Source of the DNA: Paraburkholderia humisilvae | GTDB lineage: Bacteria; Pseudomonadota; Gammaproteobacteria; Burkholderiales; Burkholderiaceae | Assembly (NCBI RefSeq): GCF_902859855.1 | Contig: NZ_CADIKH010000010.1 | Location: 1 to 64,000, forward strand | DNA: 64,000 nt | Reading direction: 5' to 3' | In this document: positions 30,022 through 40,500 of the stretch, piece after piece | How the letters are laid out: each line of letters starts with the position of its first letter | Position numbering within the stretch: position 1 is the first letter of the stretch | Program-made: the position numbers and the translations under genes | Notes under the pieces: generated by a model | The model's input: only the letters and a program-made list of their open reading frames with translations | What the model was told of the DNA's origin: nothing | Database searches by the model: none

Positions 30022-30659
30022 TGTTGCGTCGACGCAATGCCGCAGCGCCGCGCGAAATCGACCAGATCGACCAGCGTCTCCACGCCGAGCTTCTGCAGAA
30101 TGCGCGTCTTATGGCTGCTGACAGTCTTGTTGCTGATGAAGAGCGCCTCGCCGATCGTCTTGTTTGACATGCCCTTCGCAAGCATCTGCAACACAACCAG
30201 TTCCTTATCGGACAACAGGTCGAGCTTGTCGTGCTCGCCCAGCTCGCCGACGAGCGGCGCGACAATCGCGCCCGACGTCACCGGAAATACGCTGTATCCA
30301 GACAGGATCGCTTCAACGCCGCGTATGATCTCGCGAATATCCTGCGTTTTACTGACAAAGCCCTGTGCGCCCGCGCGTACCGCGCGCTGCACGAATGTCG
30401 ACGTGTCGTGGCCGGACAGGATCATCACGCGAATGTCCGGATGTGCGAGCCGCAGGCGCGGAATGACATCGAGGCCGTTGATGCGCGGAATATCGAGGTC
30501 GAGAATGGCGAGATCCGGCAAATGCTGGCGGGTCATCTCGACAGCCTCCTGGCCGTTGTCGGCCTCCACAATGTCGGCAATGTTCGCTACTTGCGTCAGA
30601 TGCGTCCGGATCACTAAACGCAGTGCCGGATGATCGTCCACAATCATAACCGTAGTCAT
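30018..30659 (-). CDS. LuxR/NarL-family response regulator
   Basis: This 213-residue regulator has a receiver (VDDHP; acceptor Asp near 54 in AILDLDIP; Lys near 104 in FVSKT) and a LuxR-type DNA-binding domain (LSDKELVVLQMLAKGMSN then KTVSSHKTR). GGAGA sits 6 nt before the ATG. It is similar to the two regulators at 5772 and 6565 on the other side of the pilus locus. The HPt gene downstream overlaps its stop, suggesting a dedicated phosphotransfer pair. Confidence 0.94.
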   Translation of the reverse strand: MTTVMIVDDHPALRLVIRTHLTQVANIADIVEADNGQEAVEMTRQHLPDLAILDLDIPRINGLDVIPRLRLAHPDIRVMILSGHDTSTFVQRAVRAGAQGFVSKTQDIREIIRGVEAILSGYSVFPVTSGAIVAPLVGELGEHDKLDLLSDKELVVLQMLAKGMSNKTIGEALFISNKTVSSHKTRILQKLGVETLVDLVDFARRCGIASTQQ

Positions 30660-31173
30660 ATTCGTTCTCCAAAATTATGATTTTATGAATGCACGAATCG
30701 ATGAAAATTCAATGACACTTATCGTCGCCACTTATTCGACACTATTTTCAAGTGGCTCACGTTCGTGATCCTGATCATTCGGCACATTCATGCGTTCGTC
30801 TGAATGTTTAACATGTACGATGCGTCGGGCTGTCATATAAATTCATTGCGGTCTTTTCATGCCGTATGCATGCCGCTACATCAGCTCCGCATGCCCCCGC
30901 TTCGTCATTTCCTACGCCGAGCGCTTTGCGCTCACACAGCGTCGAGCATAAACAGGTTGACGCGCACAAAGTCCAGGAAATTTCCCCGTACGTCGTCGGA
31001 TTCGTCAGCCGTTGAAATTTCGCAATGAATGGCGCGCCGAAGGAACAGGAACGGGCCCGCAGGCGTTGCGGCCGCGTGCGGCACGGCGATCGGGATCACG
31101 TGAGGGAGAACCGGCGCAGCGCAACAGGCTACGCCGTGCGTGACACGCGGTTAGTGCAGGTCGGGAGAGGGAA
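30660..31173. other. 514-bp intergenic region right of the adhesion island
   Basis: The left part (30660-30870) is AT-rich and probably holds the promoter of the regulator gene. A perfect hairpin GAGCGC-TTT-GCGCTC lies at 30919-30933 without a T-run. The part near 31030-31170 returns to high GC. Short frames are present, but none has family features, a ribosome site or codon bias that I would defend. I see no terminator with a T-tract for the ABC operon that ends at 31174. Confidence 0.4.
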
Positions 31174-32034
31174 TCATGCTCGCACCGCGCGTGCCGCATT
31201 GCGGCCGCGCAGCCACTCGAGGGCAAGCAGCAGGCAAGTTGAAAATACGATCAGAATGGTCGCGAGCGCGGCGATCGTCGGACTGATGTTCTCGCGAATA
31301 CCGGTGAACATCTGGCGCGGCAGCGTCGTCTGGTCAGCGCCCGCGAGAAACAGCGTGACGACCACTTCGTCAAACGACGTCGCGAACGCGAACAGCGCGC
31401 CGGAGATCACGCCGGGCGCGATCACCGGCAGCGTGATGCGGAAGAAGGTCTGTAGCGGGTTCGCGCCAAGCGACTGGCTCGCGCGCACTAGGTTGTAGTT
31501 GAAGCCTTGCAGCGTCGCTGCGACCGTGGTCACAACGAATGGCACACCGAGCGCCGCGTGCGCCATGATCAATCCGGCATACGTGTTGGCGAGTCCGAGC
31601 GGCGCAAAGAACAGATACATGCCGACGCCGACCACGACGACCGGCACGATCATTGGCGAGATCAGCACGGCCATCAGCAGCGCTTTGCCACGAAAATTCG
31701 CTTTCGTGAGGCCAATGGCGGCGAGCGTGCCGAGCACCGTCGCGAGTACGGTGGCCGAAGGCGCGACGATAAAGCTGTTTTTCGCCGCCATGCGCCATTC
31801 GTCGGCGCCGATCAGGTTCTGATACCACCGCAGCGACCAGCCCGGAATCGGATAGACCAGAAACGTGCTCGACGAAAACGACAACGGCACAATCGCGAGC
31901 ACCGGCAGCACCAGATACAACAGCGTGAGCACCGCGAGACCACGCAATGCGAAGTACCACACCCGTTCGATCAGCGAAGTGTGCGGCGCAAACATCGGCT
32001 TGGCGAATTTCATTGTCATCGCAGCGGTCCCCAA
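31174..32034 (-). CDS. ABC transporter permease, PotC/PotI type
   Basis: This 286-residue inner-membrane permease of the spermidine/putrescine family has about six membrane helices. The coupling-loop EAA motif reads ASQSLGANPLQTFFRITLPVIAPG (given in part: ASQSLGANPLQTF, about 180-193). It is the last gene of a four-gene operon and starts 3 bp after the other permease's stop. Its partner subunits are the ATPase, the binding protein and the first permease upstream. Exact substrate (putrescine, spermidine, GABA or similar) cannot be told from sequence. Confidence 0.92.
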   Translation of the reverse strand: MGTAAMTMKFAKPMFAPHTSLIERVWYFALRGLAVLTLLYLVLPVLAIVPLSFSSSTFLVYPIPGWSLRWYQNLIGADEWRMAAKNSFIVAPSATVLATVLGTLAAIGLTKANFRGKALLMAVLISPMIVPVVVVGVGMYLFFAPLGLANTYAGLIMAHAALGVPFVVTTVAATLQGFNYNLVRASQSLGANPLQTFFRITLPVIAPGVISGALFAFATSFDEVVVTLFLAGADQTTLPRQMFTGIRENISPTIAALATILIVFSTCLLLALEWLRGRNAARAVRA

Positions 32035-32037
32035 GCG

Positions 32038-33300
32038 TCAGCCAAGGCTGACTTGCGAGCGCGTGAAGCGTCCGTAGACCATATACAGCACGAGCGTCGC
32101 CGCGAGCAGCAGGGCGCCCAGTGCGCAGGCCATGCCCCAATTGATCGTCACATTCGTGAAGTACGCGACGTAGTAGCTGACCATCTGATCGTTCGGTCCA
32201 CCGAGCAGCGCAGGCGTGATGTAATAGCCGATCGCGAGAATGAATACCAGCAACGCCCCCGCGCCGATACCCGGATAGGTCTGCGGCACGTAGACGCGCC
32301 AGAACGCGGCAAACGGATGGCTGCCGAGCGATATCGCCGCGCGCTGGTACGAAGGCGGAATCGACTTCATCACGCTATAGAGCGGCAGGATCATGAACGG
32401 CAGCAGAATATGCGTCATCGAGATGTAGACGCCGGTCCGATTGAACAGCAATGCGAGCGGATCGTGAATCAGGCCGCTGCCGATAAGCGCCTTGTTGACG
32501 AGCCCTTCGCTTTGCAGAATCACGATCCACGCGGCAACGCGCACCAGAATCGATGTCCAGAACGGGATCAGCACGAGGATCATCACCAGATTCGCGCGCC
32601 GCTCGGACAGCGTCGAAATCCAGTACGCAAGTGGATAACCGAGTAGCAGCGCGCAGACGGTCACCACTGCGCCGATCACGAACGTGCGCTCGAACACGGC
32701 CAGGTAAATCTGCTGATCGGGGTCATTCGGCACGATGCGGCCGAATGCATCTTGCCGGTGATCAAGCGACGCGAGCAGGTAGAACGGCGAAAGCGTTCCG
32801 CGGTTCTTCGCGATGGCGTGCCAGTATCTGACATCGCCCCAACGTTCATCGATCTCGAGAATCTTTGCGCGAATGTGTGCCGCGGGCAGCGCGTGGCCGG
32901 CGTCGTCCGTCAGCGGCATCGCGCGAGCGGTTTTCGCGACCAGCGAGCGATAGCCCGGTATCTCCGTGTTCAGCCGCCGCGCGAGCGCGCCCATCGCTTC
33001 GCCGTCTGCGACCGCGGTCAGGTCGGCGGCGAGCGCCTCGTAAGCGGCGTCGGCCGGCACGGACTTCAGGTCCCAGTCACGCAGCGCGCCGACGGTACGC
33101 GGCAACGCAGTGGCAATCTCCGGGTTTTGCACTGCGCGCGTCAACAACGTGCCGATCGGCACGACGAAGATCAGGAGCAGGAAAATCGCCAGCGGTGCGA
33201 TCAGCAACAGCGCCGTCAGCCGCTTGCGCGACTCAACCGCTTTCAGTTCACGCTTGAGCCTACCGGCGGATTCAGCGGTCGAATCCGCAGCGATCGTCAT
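32038..33300 (-). CDS. ABC transporter permease, PotB/PotH type, with enlarged periplasmic loop
   Basis: This 420-residue permease is longer than the usual PotB of about 280 residues. The extra length lies between the first helix (about 30-52) and the second (about 205-225) and forms a periplasmic insert of about 140 residues with no recognised domain. The EAA loop is visible as QRAAISLGSHPFAAFWRVY (about 318-336). Start choice: ATG 33300 is given, but GTG 33309 has GGAG 7 nt upstream and may be the true start. The longer frame to 33375 has no support. Confidence 0.9.
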   Translation of the reverse strand: MTIAADSTAESAGRLKRELKAVESRKRLTALLLIAPLAIFLLLIFVVPIGTLLTRAVQNPEIATALPRTVGALRDWDLKSVPADAAYEALAADLTAVADGEAMGALARRLNTEIPGYRSLVAKTARAMPLTDDAGHALPAAHIRAKILEIDERWGDVRYWHAIAKNRGTLSPFYLLASLDHRQDAFGRIVPNDPDQQIYLAVFERTFVIGAVVTVCALLLGYPLAYWISTLSERRANLVMILVLIPFWTSILVRVAAWIVILQSEGLVNKALIGSGLIHDPLALLFNRTGVYISMTHILLPFMILPLYSVMKSIPPSYQRAAISLGSHPFAAFWRVYVPQTYPGIGAGALLVFILAIGYYITPALLGGPNDQMVSYYVAYFTNVTINWGMACALGALLLAATLVLYMVYGRFTRSQVSLG

Positions 33301-33393
33301 CGTGGTCACACTATGTCTCCGACTTGAGCAAGCAGCGGCGGCACGGCACCCGCTGGCGAGACCGCGCCGCCTCAAACCGCGACGGCATGCCGC

Positions 33394-34446
33394 CTACTTC
33401 GACGCCCACGAAGCGAAACGCTGCTCGAGTTCGTCACCGTGGTCGGTCCAGAACGTCAGGTTTTGCAGCACCGCGTTCTTGCCGTTGGTCGGCGAGTTCG
33501 GCAGATTGGCGAGCGTCTTCGAGTCGAGCGCCTTGATCGCCGCCTCGTTGACCGGGCCGTACGCGATGTGCTTCGCGTATTCCTGCTGCGGCTGCGACGA
33601 AATCGAGTAGGCAATGTACTGCTCGGCCAGCGCCTTGTTCGGCGTGCCCTTCGGCATCGCCCAGTAGTCGAGGTCGTAGATGCTGCCGTTCCACACCACC
33701 TTCAGGTTTTTGCCTTCTTTTTGCGCGGCGTCGATACGGCCGTTATACGCGGTCGACATCACGACGTCGCCCGCCACCAGAAACTGCGGCGGCTGTGCTC
33801 CTGCCTCCCACCACTGAATATTCGGTTTCAGTTCATCGAGCTTTTTGAATGCACGGTCCTGGCCTTCTTTCGTGGCGAGCACCTTGTAGACGTCTTTCGG
33901 CGCGACGCCGTCGGCCATCAGCGCGAACTCGAGGTTGTAACGCGCGCCTTTGCGCATGCCACGCTTGCCGGGAATCTTCTTCACGTCCCAGAAGTCCGCC
34001 CAACTCGCCGGCGGCGTCTTCAGCATGTCCGCGTTGTATGCCATCGCGGTCGACCACACGAAGATGCCGACACCGCAAGTCTGCGGCGCTTCAGGAATCA
34101 GCTCGGACTTCTTGCCGAGCTTCGACCAGTCGAGCTTTTCATAGAGACCTTCGTCACAGCCGCGGCCGAGGTCGCCCGACTCGACTTCGACGACGTCCCA
34201 GTTCACGTGCTTCGCTTCGACCATCGCCTTCACTTTGGCCTGCTCACCGTTGTATTCGACCGCCGTGACTTTCGCGCCGCTCTTCGACTCGAATGGCTGG
34301 TTGAACGCGGCCTTCTGCGCGTCACCGTTTGCACCGCCGAAATTCACCACGGTCAATTCCGCCGCGCCCGCCTGTGCAGCGATACCGAATGCGGCGATGA
34401 CCGCGCCAATAACGACCGCACTACGCGTTTGCCCGCTTCTTTTCAT
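33394..34446 (-). CDS. Periplasmic polyamine-type substrate-binding protein
   Basis: This 350-residue type II binding protein of the PotD/PotF-like family has a signal peptide (about 1-28, ending AGAAE). Conserved segments include ELTVVNFGGANGDAQ at the mature N-terminus, VESGDLGRGCDEG, and GVGIFVWSTAMAYN. I chose ATG 34446 because AGGAGG stands 5 nt upstream; the longer frame runs into the ATPase gene. It delivers the ligand to the two permeases encoded next. Confidence 0.93.
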   Translation of the reverse strand: MKRSGQTRSAVVIGAVIAAFGIAAQAGAAELTVVNFGGANGDAQKAAFNQPFESKSGAKVTAVEYNGEQAKVKAMVEAKHVNWDVVEVESGDLGRGCDEGLYEKLDWSKLGKKSELIPEAPQTCGVGIFVWSTAMAYNADMLKTPPASWADFWDVKKIPGKRGMRKGARYNLEFALMADGVAPKDVYKVLATKEGQDRAFKKLDELKPNIQWWEAGAQPPQFLVAGDVVMSTAYNGRIDAAQKEGKNLKVVWNGSIYDLDYWAMPKGTPNKALAEQYIAYSISSQPQQEYAKHIAYGPVNEAAIKALDSKTLANLPNSPTNGKNAVLQNLTFWTDHGDELEQRFASWASK

Positions 34447-34516
34447 CACATCCTCCTCATTTATTGATGGTCTGCTTGACTGAGCCTGGTATGAATGAGC
34501 CCTTTCTCCGATGCGC

Positions 34517-35608
34517 TCATGCAAATACGCGCAGATGCTCGGGCGCGAATTCCAGCGCGACGGGTGCGCCTGGCGCAAAGCGTTCGATCGCGTCGGTGCC
34601 AAGCGGCACCTTCACGAAACACTCGTCCTGCTGCGGTAGACCACAGCGCATCCGCACGTGATCGCCGAAATAGATGAGGCCGCGTGCCTCGCCGGCAAGC
34701 GCGTTCGCGCCGGGCCGCAAGCCGTTTGCAGCAAGCTTCATCCGTTCGGGACGGATGCACGCGACGGCGGGCGTACCGGCCTGCGCGCCCCCGATATTGC
34801 GTCCAACAAGTCGCGTGCCGTCGACCAAATGAAACTCGCAGTAGTCGCCGTCGACGTGCGCGATCGTGCCGCGCAAGCGATTGCTGTCGCCGATGAAGTT
34901 CGCAACGAACTCGTTGCATGGCGACTCGTACAGCCGGTCCACCGTATCGAGCTGCTGCACGACACCTTTGTCAAAGACCGCGACGCGATCCGACATCGTC
35001 AACGCTTCGCCCTGATCGTGCGTCACGTAGACGAACGTCACGCCGAGCTTTTCGTGCAGCGATTTCAGTTCGTACTGCATGTGTTCTCGCAATTGCTTGT
35101 CGAGAGCGCCGAGCGGTTCGTCCATCAGCACCAGCTTCGGTTCGAACACAAGGGCACGGGCCAGTGCGATGCGCTGCTGCTGGCCGCCGGATAGCTGTGC
35201 CGGGTAGCGTTTCGCGAAGCTCTCCATGCGAACCATCCTCAGCGCGTGATTGACGCGCTGCGCGCGCTCGGCGGCGGACAGCTTGCGCACAGTCAGCGGA
35301 TACGCGACGTTCTGCTCGACGGTCAGATGGGGAAACAGTGCATAGTTCTGAAACACCATGCCGATGTTGCGCTTGTGCGGCGGCACAGTATTGAGCAGTG
35401 TGCCGTCGAGCCAGATTTCGCCGCCAGTGGGAAATTCGAAGCCCGCGAGCATCATCAGGCAGGTGGTTTTCCCTGAGCCCGATGGCCCGAGCAGCGTGAG
35501 AAATTCACCCTGGTAGATATCCAGATCGAGTTGCTTGACGACCAACGTTTCGCCGTCATAGGTCTTGCGCACGCCTCGAAAACTGACGATCACGTCAGCA
35601 GTTTTCAT
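34517..35608 (-). CDS. ABC transporter ATP-binding protein, PotA type
   Basis: This 363-residue ATPase is the first gene of the transporter operon. It shows Walker A (GPSGSGKTT, about 41-49), the Q-loop (VFQNYALFPH), signature LSGGQQQR (about 137), Walker B (LVLMDEPLGALD) and the switch His (VTHDQGEA). A C-terminal TOBE_2 domain (about 280-360) is typical of polyamine and iron importers. ATG 35608 has GGAG 9 nt upstream; ATG 35623, five codons earlier, has none. A 70-bp gap separates it from the binding-protein gene. Confidence 0.94.
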   Translation of the reverse strand: MKTADVIVSFRGVRKTYDGETLVVKQLDLDIYQGEFLTLLGPSGSGKTTCLMMLAGFEFPTGGEIWLDGTLLNTVPPHKRNIGMVFQNYALFPHLTVEQNVAYPLTVRKLSAAERAQRVNHALRMVRMESFAKRYPAQLSGGQQQRIALARALVFEPKLVLMDEPLGALDKQLREHMQYELKSLHEKLGVTFVYVTHDQGEALTMSDRVAVFDKGVVQQLDTVDRLYESPCNEFVANFIGDSNRLRGTIAHVDGDYCEFHLVDGTRLVGRNIGGAQAGTPAVACIRPERMKLAANGLRPGANALAGEARGLIYFGDHVRMRCGLPQQDECFVKVPLGTDAIERFAPGAPVALEFAPEHLRVFA

Positions 35609-35759
35609 TGTGGGTGTCTCCATTGCGCACCGTCCGCCTGGTTATCCGTACGGTTTTATGGCCTCGGCTGATTTCCGGGTTTTCTGAGTCTAATCCCGGC
35701 TGTGGCTCCGTCTCCAGCAAGGGATTGCATTGATTGCGTGACCCACTATAGCCGGTTAC

Positions 35760-35803
35760 GGTTCTACCTTATGGAACCATTTCATTATTCCGGATAGAAC
35801 CAT
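35760..35803. promoter_or_regulatory. Three TAGAACC-type boxes, candidate MocR operator
   Basis: Two direct repeats, ATGGAACCAT (35771-35780) and ATAGAACCAT (35794-35803), are 23 bp apart start to start, about two helical turns. A third box in inverse orientation, GGTTCTA, lies at 35760-35766. MocR regulators typically bind direct repeats plus an inverted copy between divergent genes. The last box abuts the regulator's start codon. Confidence 0.6.
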
Positions 35804-37402
35804 TTGGACACCGTCATTCTGTCGGATTGGCTTGCCACGCGGCTCGATCGCGGTGATGCCGAGCCCGTCTATCGCCAGTTGCTGCGGCTGTTGCAGCAAG
35901 CCATCCTGACGAGCCAGTTGCCGCCAGGCACGAAGCTGCCGAGTTCGCGCACGCTTGCCGCCGATCTCGGCATCGCGCGCAATACGGTGCTGCATGTATA
36001 CGACCAGTTGACGGCCGAGGGCTATGTGCTCTCCACCACCGGCAGCGGCACTTATGTTGCGGATACGCGGCCGGACCACCGCGCGGTGAATGCACGAAAA
36101 TCGCCAACGCCAGGCCGTCGCGGCGAAGATGCGGCGCGAGCCGCCGACGTGACGGACACTGATTTGCGTCGCAGCGCGGCCGGCCACTCACCGGTTACGG
36201 CGCACACGGCGCGGTGCATCGAAGCACGTGACCTGTCCGTGCGTGGACGCCGGCTGATTCTCGAGGCGGGAGTATCGGCAAAACAGTGGGGCGCGTTCAT
36301 GCCGGGCGTGCCGGACGTCTCGGAGTTCCCCGCGCGCACCTGGAGCCGGCTACAGGCGAAACTGTGGAAGCAGGCCAATCCGGACCTGTTGACCTACGCA
36401 CCCGGCGGTGGCTACAGGCCGTTGCGACGCGCACTATCCGACTACCTGCGCGTCGCCCGTTCGGTGAACTGCACGCCGGACCAGATCATCATTACGACCG
36501 GGATTCATCAGTCGATCGATCTCGCAGTCCGCCTGCTGACCGACGTCGGCGATCGCGCATGGGTTGAAGAGCCTTGCTACTGGGGCGTGCGCAGCGTGTT
36601 GCAGTCGTCGGGGCTCACGCTCGCGCCGGTGCCGGTCGACGATGAAGGACTCAACCCGCGGGAATCCGATTTGCGCGCACCCCCGCGGCTCGCGCTCGTT
36701 ACGCCGTCGCATCAATATCCGCTGGGCATGGTGATGAGCCTCGCACGCCGCCGCACATTGCTCGAGTACGCGAAGCAGCATGGCGTATGGATCATTGAGG
36801 ACGACTACGACAGCGAGTTCCGTTACGGCAGCCGCCCGCTCGCATCGCTGCAAGGTCTCGATGACGCGGGCCGCGTCATCTACGTGGGCAGTCTCGGCAA
36901 GATGCTGTTTCCGGGGCTGCGGATCGGCTACATGATCGCGCCGGAAGATCTCGTCGAAACATTCAGAACCGGCATTGCCGAACTGTATCGCGAAGGCCAG
37001 TTGATACAGCAGGCCGTGTTGACCGAATTCATTATGGATGGCTATCTGACGTCGCATGTTCGGCGCATGCGTGCGTTGTACGGTGAACGGCGGCAAATAT
37101 TGATTGACGCGATTACTGCGCGTTTCGGCGACATGCTTCCGGTGATGGGCGACGAGGCCGGTCTGCATTTCGTGCTCGGCCTGCCGGCCGATGCAAACGA
37201 TCGAGCGGTGACGGCGGCTGCGCACGACGCTGGCGTGATCGTGCGGCCGCTCGCCGGATACTATAGCGGCGAGATCCCGGCGCGGCGCGGAATGTTGCTC
37301 GGCTATGCGTGCGTGCCAAACGAGAAGATCGGGCCGGCGTTTGACACACTTGCACGCGTGATCGAGGACACCGCGCTACGGGTGTCTTCGCGCGCGGCGT
37401 GA
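35804..37402 (+). CDS. MocR-family regulator (GntR HTH fused to aminotransferase fold)
   Basis: This 532-residue protein has a GntR winged helix (about 20-85: YRQLLRLLQQAILTSQLPPG, LPSSRTLAADLGIARNTV) and a PLP-dependent type I aminotransferase-like domain (about 150-525). The Schiff-base Lys is in YVGSLGKMLFPGLRIGY (about 370), and WIIEDDYDSEF carries the PLP-contacting Asp. It probably senses an amine or amino acid through PLP. It is divergent from the polyamine-type ABC operon, its likely target. The start is a TTG; an in-frame TAG at 35795 blocks any earlier start and no ribosome site is visible. Confidence 0.93.
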   Translation: MDTVILSDWLATRLDRGDAEPVYRQLLRLLQQAILTSQLPPGTKLPSSRTLAADLGIARNTVLHVYDQLTAEGYVLSTTGSGTYVADTRPDHRAVNARKSPTPGRRGEDAARAADVTDTDLRRSAAGHSPVTAHTARCIEARDLSVRGRRLILEAGVSAKQWGAFMPGVPDVSEFPARTWSRLQAKLWKQANPDLLTYAPGGGYRPLRRALSDYLRVARSVNCTPDQIIITTGIHQSIDLAVRLLTDVGDRAWVEEPCYWGVRSVLQSSGLTLAPVPVDDEGLNPRESDLRAPPRLALVTPSHQYPLGMVMSLARRRTLLEYAKQHGVWIIEDDYDSEFRYGSRPLASLQGLDDAGRVIYVGSLGKMLFPGLRIGYMIAPEDLVETFRTGIAELYREGQLIQQAVLTEFIMDGYLTSHVRRMRALYGERRQILIDAITARFGDMLPVMGDEAGLHFVLGLPADANDRAVTAAAHDAGVIVRPLAGYYSGEIPARRGMLLGYACVPNEKIGPAFDTLARVIEDTALRVSSRAA

Positions 37403-37516
37403 ACGCGGCGCGAAATAAACTCACAGGTACGCAACCCGTGATATGCGTCGCGATCGCGCACCGGACCTGCATGGATAACACCACCGGCGTGCAGCCATGC
37501 CGGCGCAACGTGCCGC

Positions 37517-40500
37517 TTACTTCAACCCGAAATCCACCCGCGTCGTCGCACCTTTATCATCGATGCCCTGCGTGTCGAGCTTCGGCGCAACGATAAACAC
37601 ACGGCTGCTGTCGATCTTGCCTTCGAAGTACTGCTGCACGGACTGCGCGCGCCGCTGCGCGAGATCGCGCAAGCTCGCGTCGTTGATCGGCGCATGTTCG
37701 GCGAGCGCGGTCTTCATGTCGTCGTCGGGTACCGTTTTGGTCATGCCGATAAAGTTGCTCGGCTTCTTGAAGTCCGCGTCCTTGTAGGCCTTCGTCAGGT
37801 ACTTGCGATACTCGTCCGGACTCACCGTCACGTTCGACGTATCGACGCTCTCACCGTTGCCAACCACATCCTTCAGCTTCTCCTGCTTGACGAGCCGCTC
37901 GACATAACGCGTCCGCAGTGCCGGTTCATCGACCGCCGGATCGACGCGCCCGATCAGATCGATACGCACCGACGGTTTGTCGGCCAGTGCCTTCGCGATC
38001 GTGTCGAGCTTCTGGCCCGCTGCATCGGATAGCTTCGCCGAGCCTGCCGCGAATTCGACGTAGCCGTAGTCCGCGCCGCCGCCGCCGCCGAACGCATGCG
38101 CAAGCAGCGTGAACGGCGCGGTCACCGCCTTTTGCAGCAGGTTCAGCACCGCATGCCAGATCAGCCCGCCGATACTGAACTCTGGATTGTCGAGCGACCC
38201 CGACACCGGAATGTCGACATCGATCTCGCCACGCGAATTCTTCAGCAGCGAAATCGCGAGCTTCACCGGCAGCTTCGTTGCGGTGTCGTTCTCGACGCGA
38301 TCGCCGAAGGTCAGCTGATCGATGAACAGGTGGTTGTTTGCCGACAGCTGATTGTTCTCGAGCTTGTAGTGCAGATCGACGTTCAGCTTGCCCTTCGTGA
38401 TCGGATAGCCGGCGTACTTCGCCGAATACGGCGTCAGATTGGTCAGTTCGATGTCGTGCGCAGTCGCGGTCAGGTCAAGCGCCGGTTGTGCAATCAGTGG
38501 ATTGATCGTGCCGCGGATCGATAGTGGGCCGTTCGCGGCGAGCTTCGCGGCAACGTCGACCGGCGCGGGCGTCGTCGACTGCGTGCCGAACGCGCCAACC
38601 GTGCCGTGGATCGAGACGAGGTTCGCCGTGTAGTTCGGCTTGACGAAGTTGTCGGTGTAGGTCACGCGGCCGTTTTGCAGCACCAGTTGGCCGAAGTGCA
38701 GCTTCACCGGCGCGCTCGATGCGGTCCGCGTGGCCCGCGTTTTCGCGGCTGCGGCAACCGAGGTGCGTGGCGCCGAAGCGGGTGCGGACGCGCTCGCGGT
38801 GGCCGGCGCGCTTGCCTCACTTGCGGCGGCGGGCGTGCGGATCGTCACGGCGGCGCTCCCCGCACCCGCTTCGCTGGCCGCTACGGCCTCCGACACCGCG
38901 GGCGGAGTCAGAGGAATCGGCTCCTTGCCACTTTTGCTTTGTGTTAGCGAGCGCGGGCCGCGGTCGCCCGGCTTCGCCGTGATGTCACTCAGATTCAACC
39001 TGCCCTGCGCGTCGAGCAGCACGCGGCCATAGAAGTCGGAGAACGTCACGCGCGATGCATCGACGTCGGTGCCGTGGTCGTCGTAGTTCGCGTTGAGGTT
39101 GGTCAACGCGAGCGACCCCCAGCCCGCGAACGGCGCGGACGTTACCTTGTCGAGCATGCGCACGTCCACGAGCGCCGCATCGCCGCGATACGACGCCTTC
39201 AGTCCGCCCGCCTTGCCGTGCTGTTCCTCTTCGGCAAGCGCGACGTCGCCCTTCGCGTTGACAAGCGCGCTCGCGATCGTCGCATTCAGCTGGTTGCCGA
39301 AGTACGGTTCGAACGCGGCCGCGTCGAGCCGGTTCGCATCCAGCTTCAACGCGAGTTTGAGCGGCGACGCGGTCACGTCGCCGCTCACGCCGAGCGTGCC
39401 CTTGCGATTGACCGTCGCTTGCAGATCGATCGGCAGCGGGCGAGACATATCGTCGCTGATCTGCTGCACTTTCAGTTGCAGCGGCGCAAACGCCACCTTG
39501 ACCGGACGCGCGGTTGTTTCGTCGGTAAACGTCGCCGAGCCGTCTTTCAGGTTCAGCGCGCCGATCGTGTAGTGCCATGCGGGCCCGGTTTCCTGCGCCT
39601 TCTTCACCGCGTGGATCGCGGTGCGCTCCTGCGCCTCCTGTTGCGGCGGACCGGCCAGTGCGAGCAGATCGATCTTGCCGTCTTTCAGCCGCGTCGCGTC
39701 GACCGACAAGCCGGCCGCATCGACGCTTTCGATGTCAGCCCGACGCGCGCCAACGTCGACGCTCTTCACGGCCACGTGCCCTTGCGCAAGCACAATAGCG
39801 GGCTGCTTCTCGCCCGGCCCGGCGAGCTTCAACGATTGCACGTCAAGCGTGCTCGCACCGACTTGCATCGCGGGCGGCGATTGCGCCCAGTTCGCGCTCA
39901 GGTTGACGCTCGCGTCTAACTTCCCATCGAGTACCTGCGCGGCGGTCGCAGTGTCGAGATACGGCTGCAGCGGCGCAAGCGCCATCGACTTCAGATCGAG
40001 CTTCACGTCGGCGGTCCTGGTCACCATGCCGAACGAACCCGATGCGTTCAGCGTGCCGCCGTCGTTCTTCGATGTCAGATTGAGCGTGTAGCGCGCCGGC
40101 GACTTCGAGATCGACGAAAAGTCCGCGAGCGACATGCCGATGTTCGTCAACGTCGCCGTCACCGGGCGCGATGCCGCGGCGTCGGCCGCTTCGACCGTGC
40201 CGTCGCTCAGCGTGAACCGTTTGATCGCCAGATCAAGTGGCGGCGCGGCTTCGGCCGCTGCAGGCGCGCTGGCCGCGGCCTGCGGCACGGATGCGGGCGG
40301 CGCCGCGCCCCCGGGTGCGCTCGCCGCGCTGCTTGCCGCGCTGCTTGCCGCGCTTCTGGCCGCCGCATTCGCGCCGGGTTGCGCGGCCAACATGCGCTCG
40401 ACGCTCAATACGCCATCCTTATCGCGCGCCAGGTGCATCGACGGCGCGTCGACGCGAATGTCGTTGAAGTGATACACGCTCTTCAGCGGCTCGAGCAGAT

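Noticed and set aside
30919..30933. Perfect GAGCGC-TTT-GCGCTC hairpin considered as a terminator
   Set aside because: It has no T-run and no gene end next to it.
30804..31028. 74-codon frame in the 514-bp gap
   Set aside because: No ribosome site, no recognisable family and no consistent codon bias.
34447..34602. N-terminal extension of the polyamine-type binding protein
   Set aside because: It would precede a perfect signal peptide and overlap the ATPase gene; AGGAGG marks ATG 34446.
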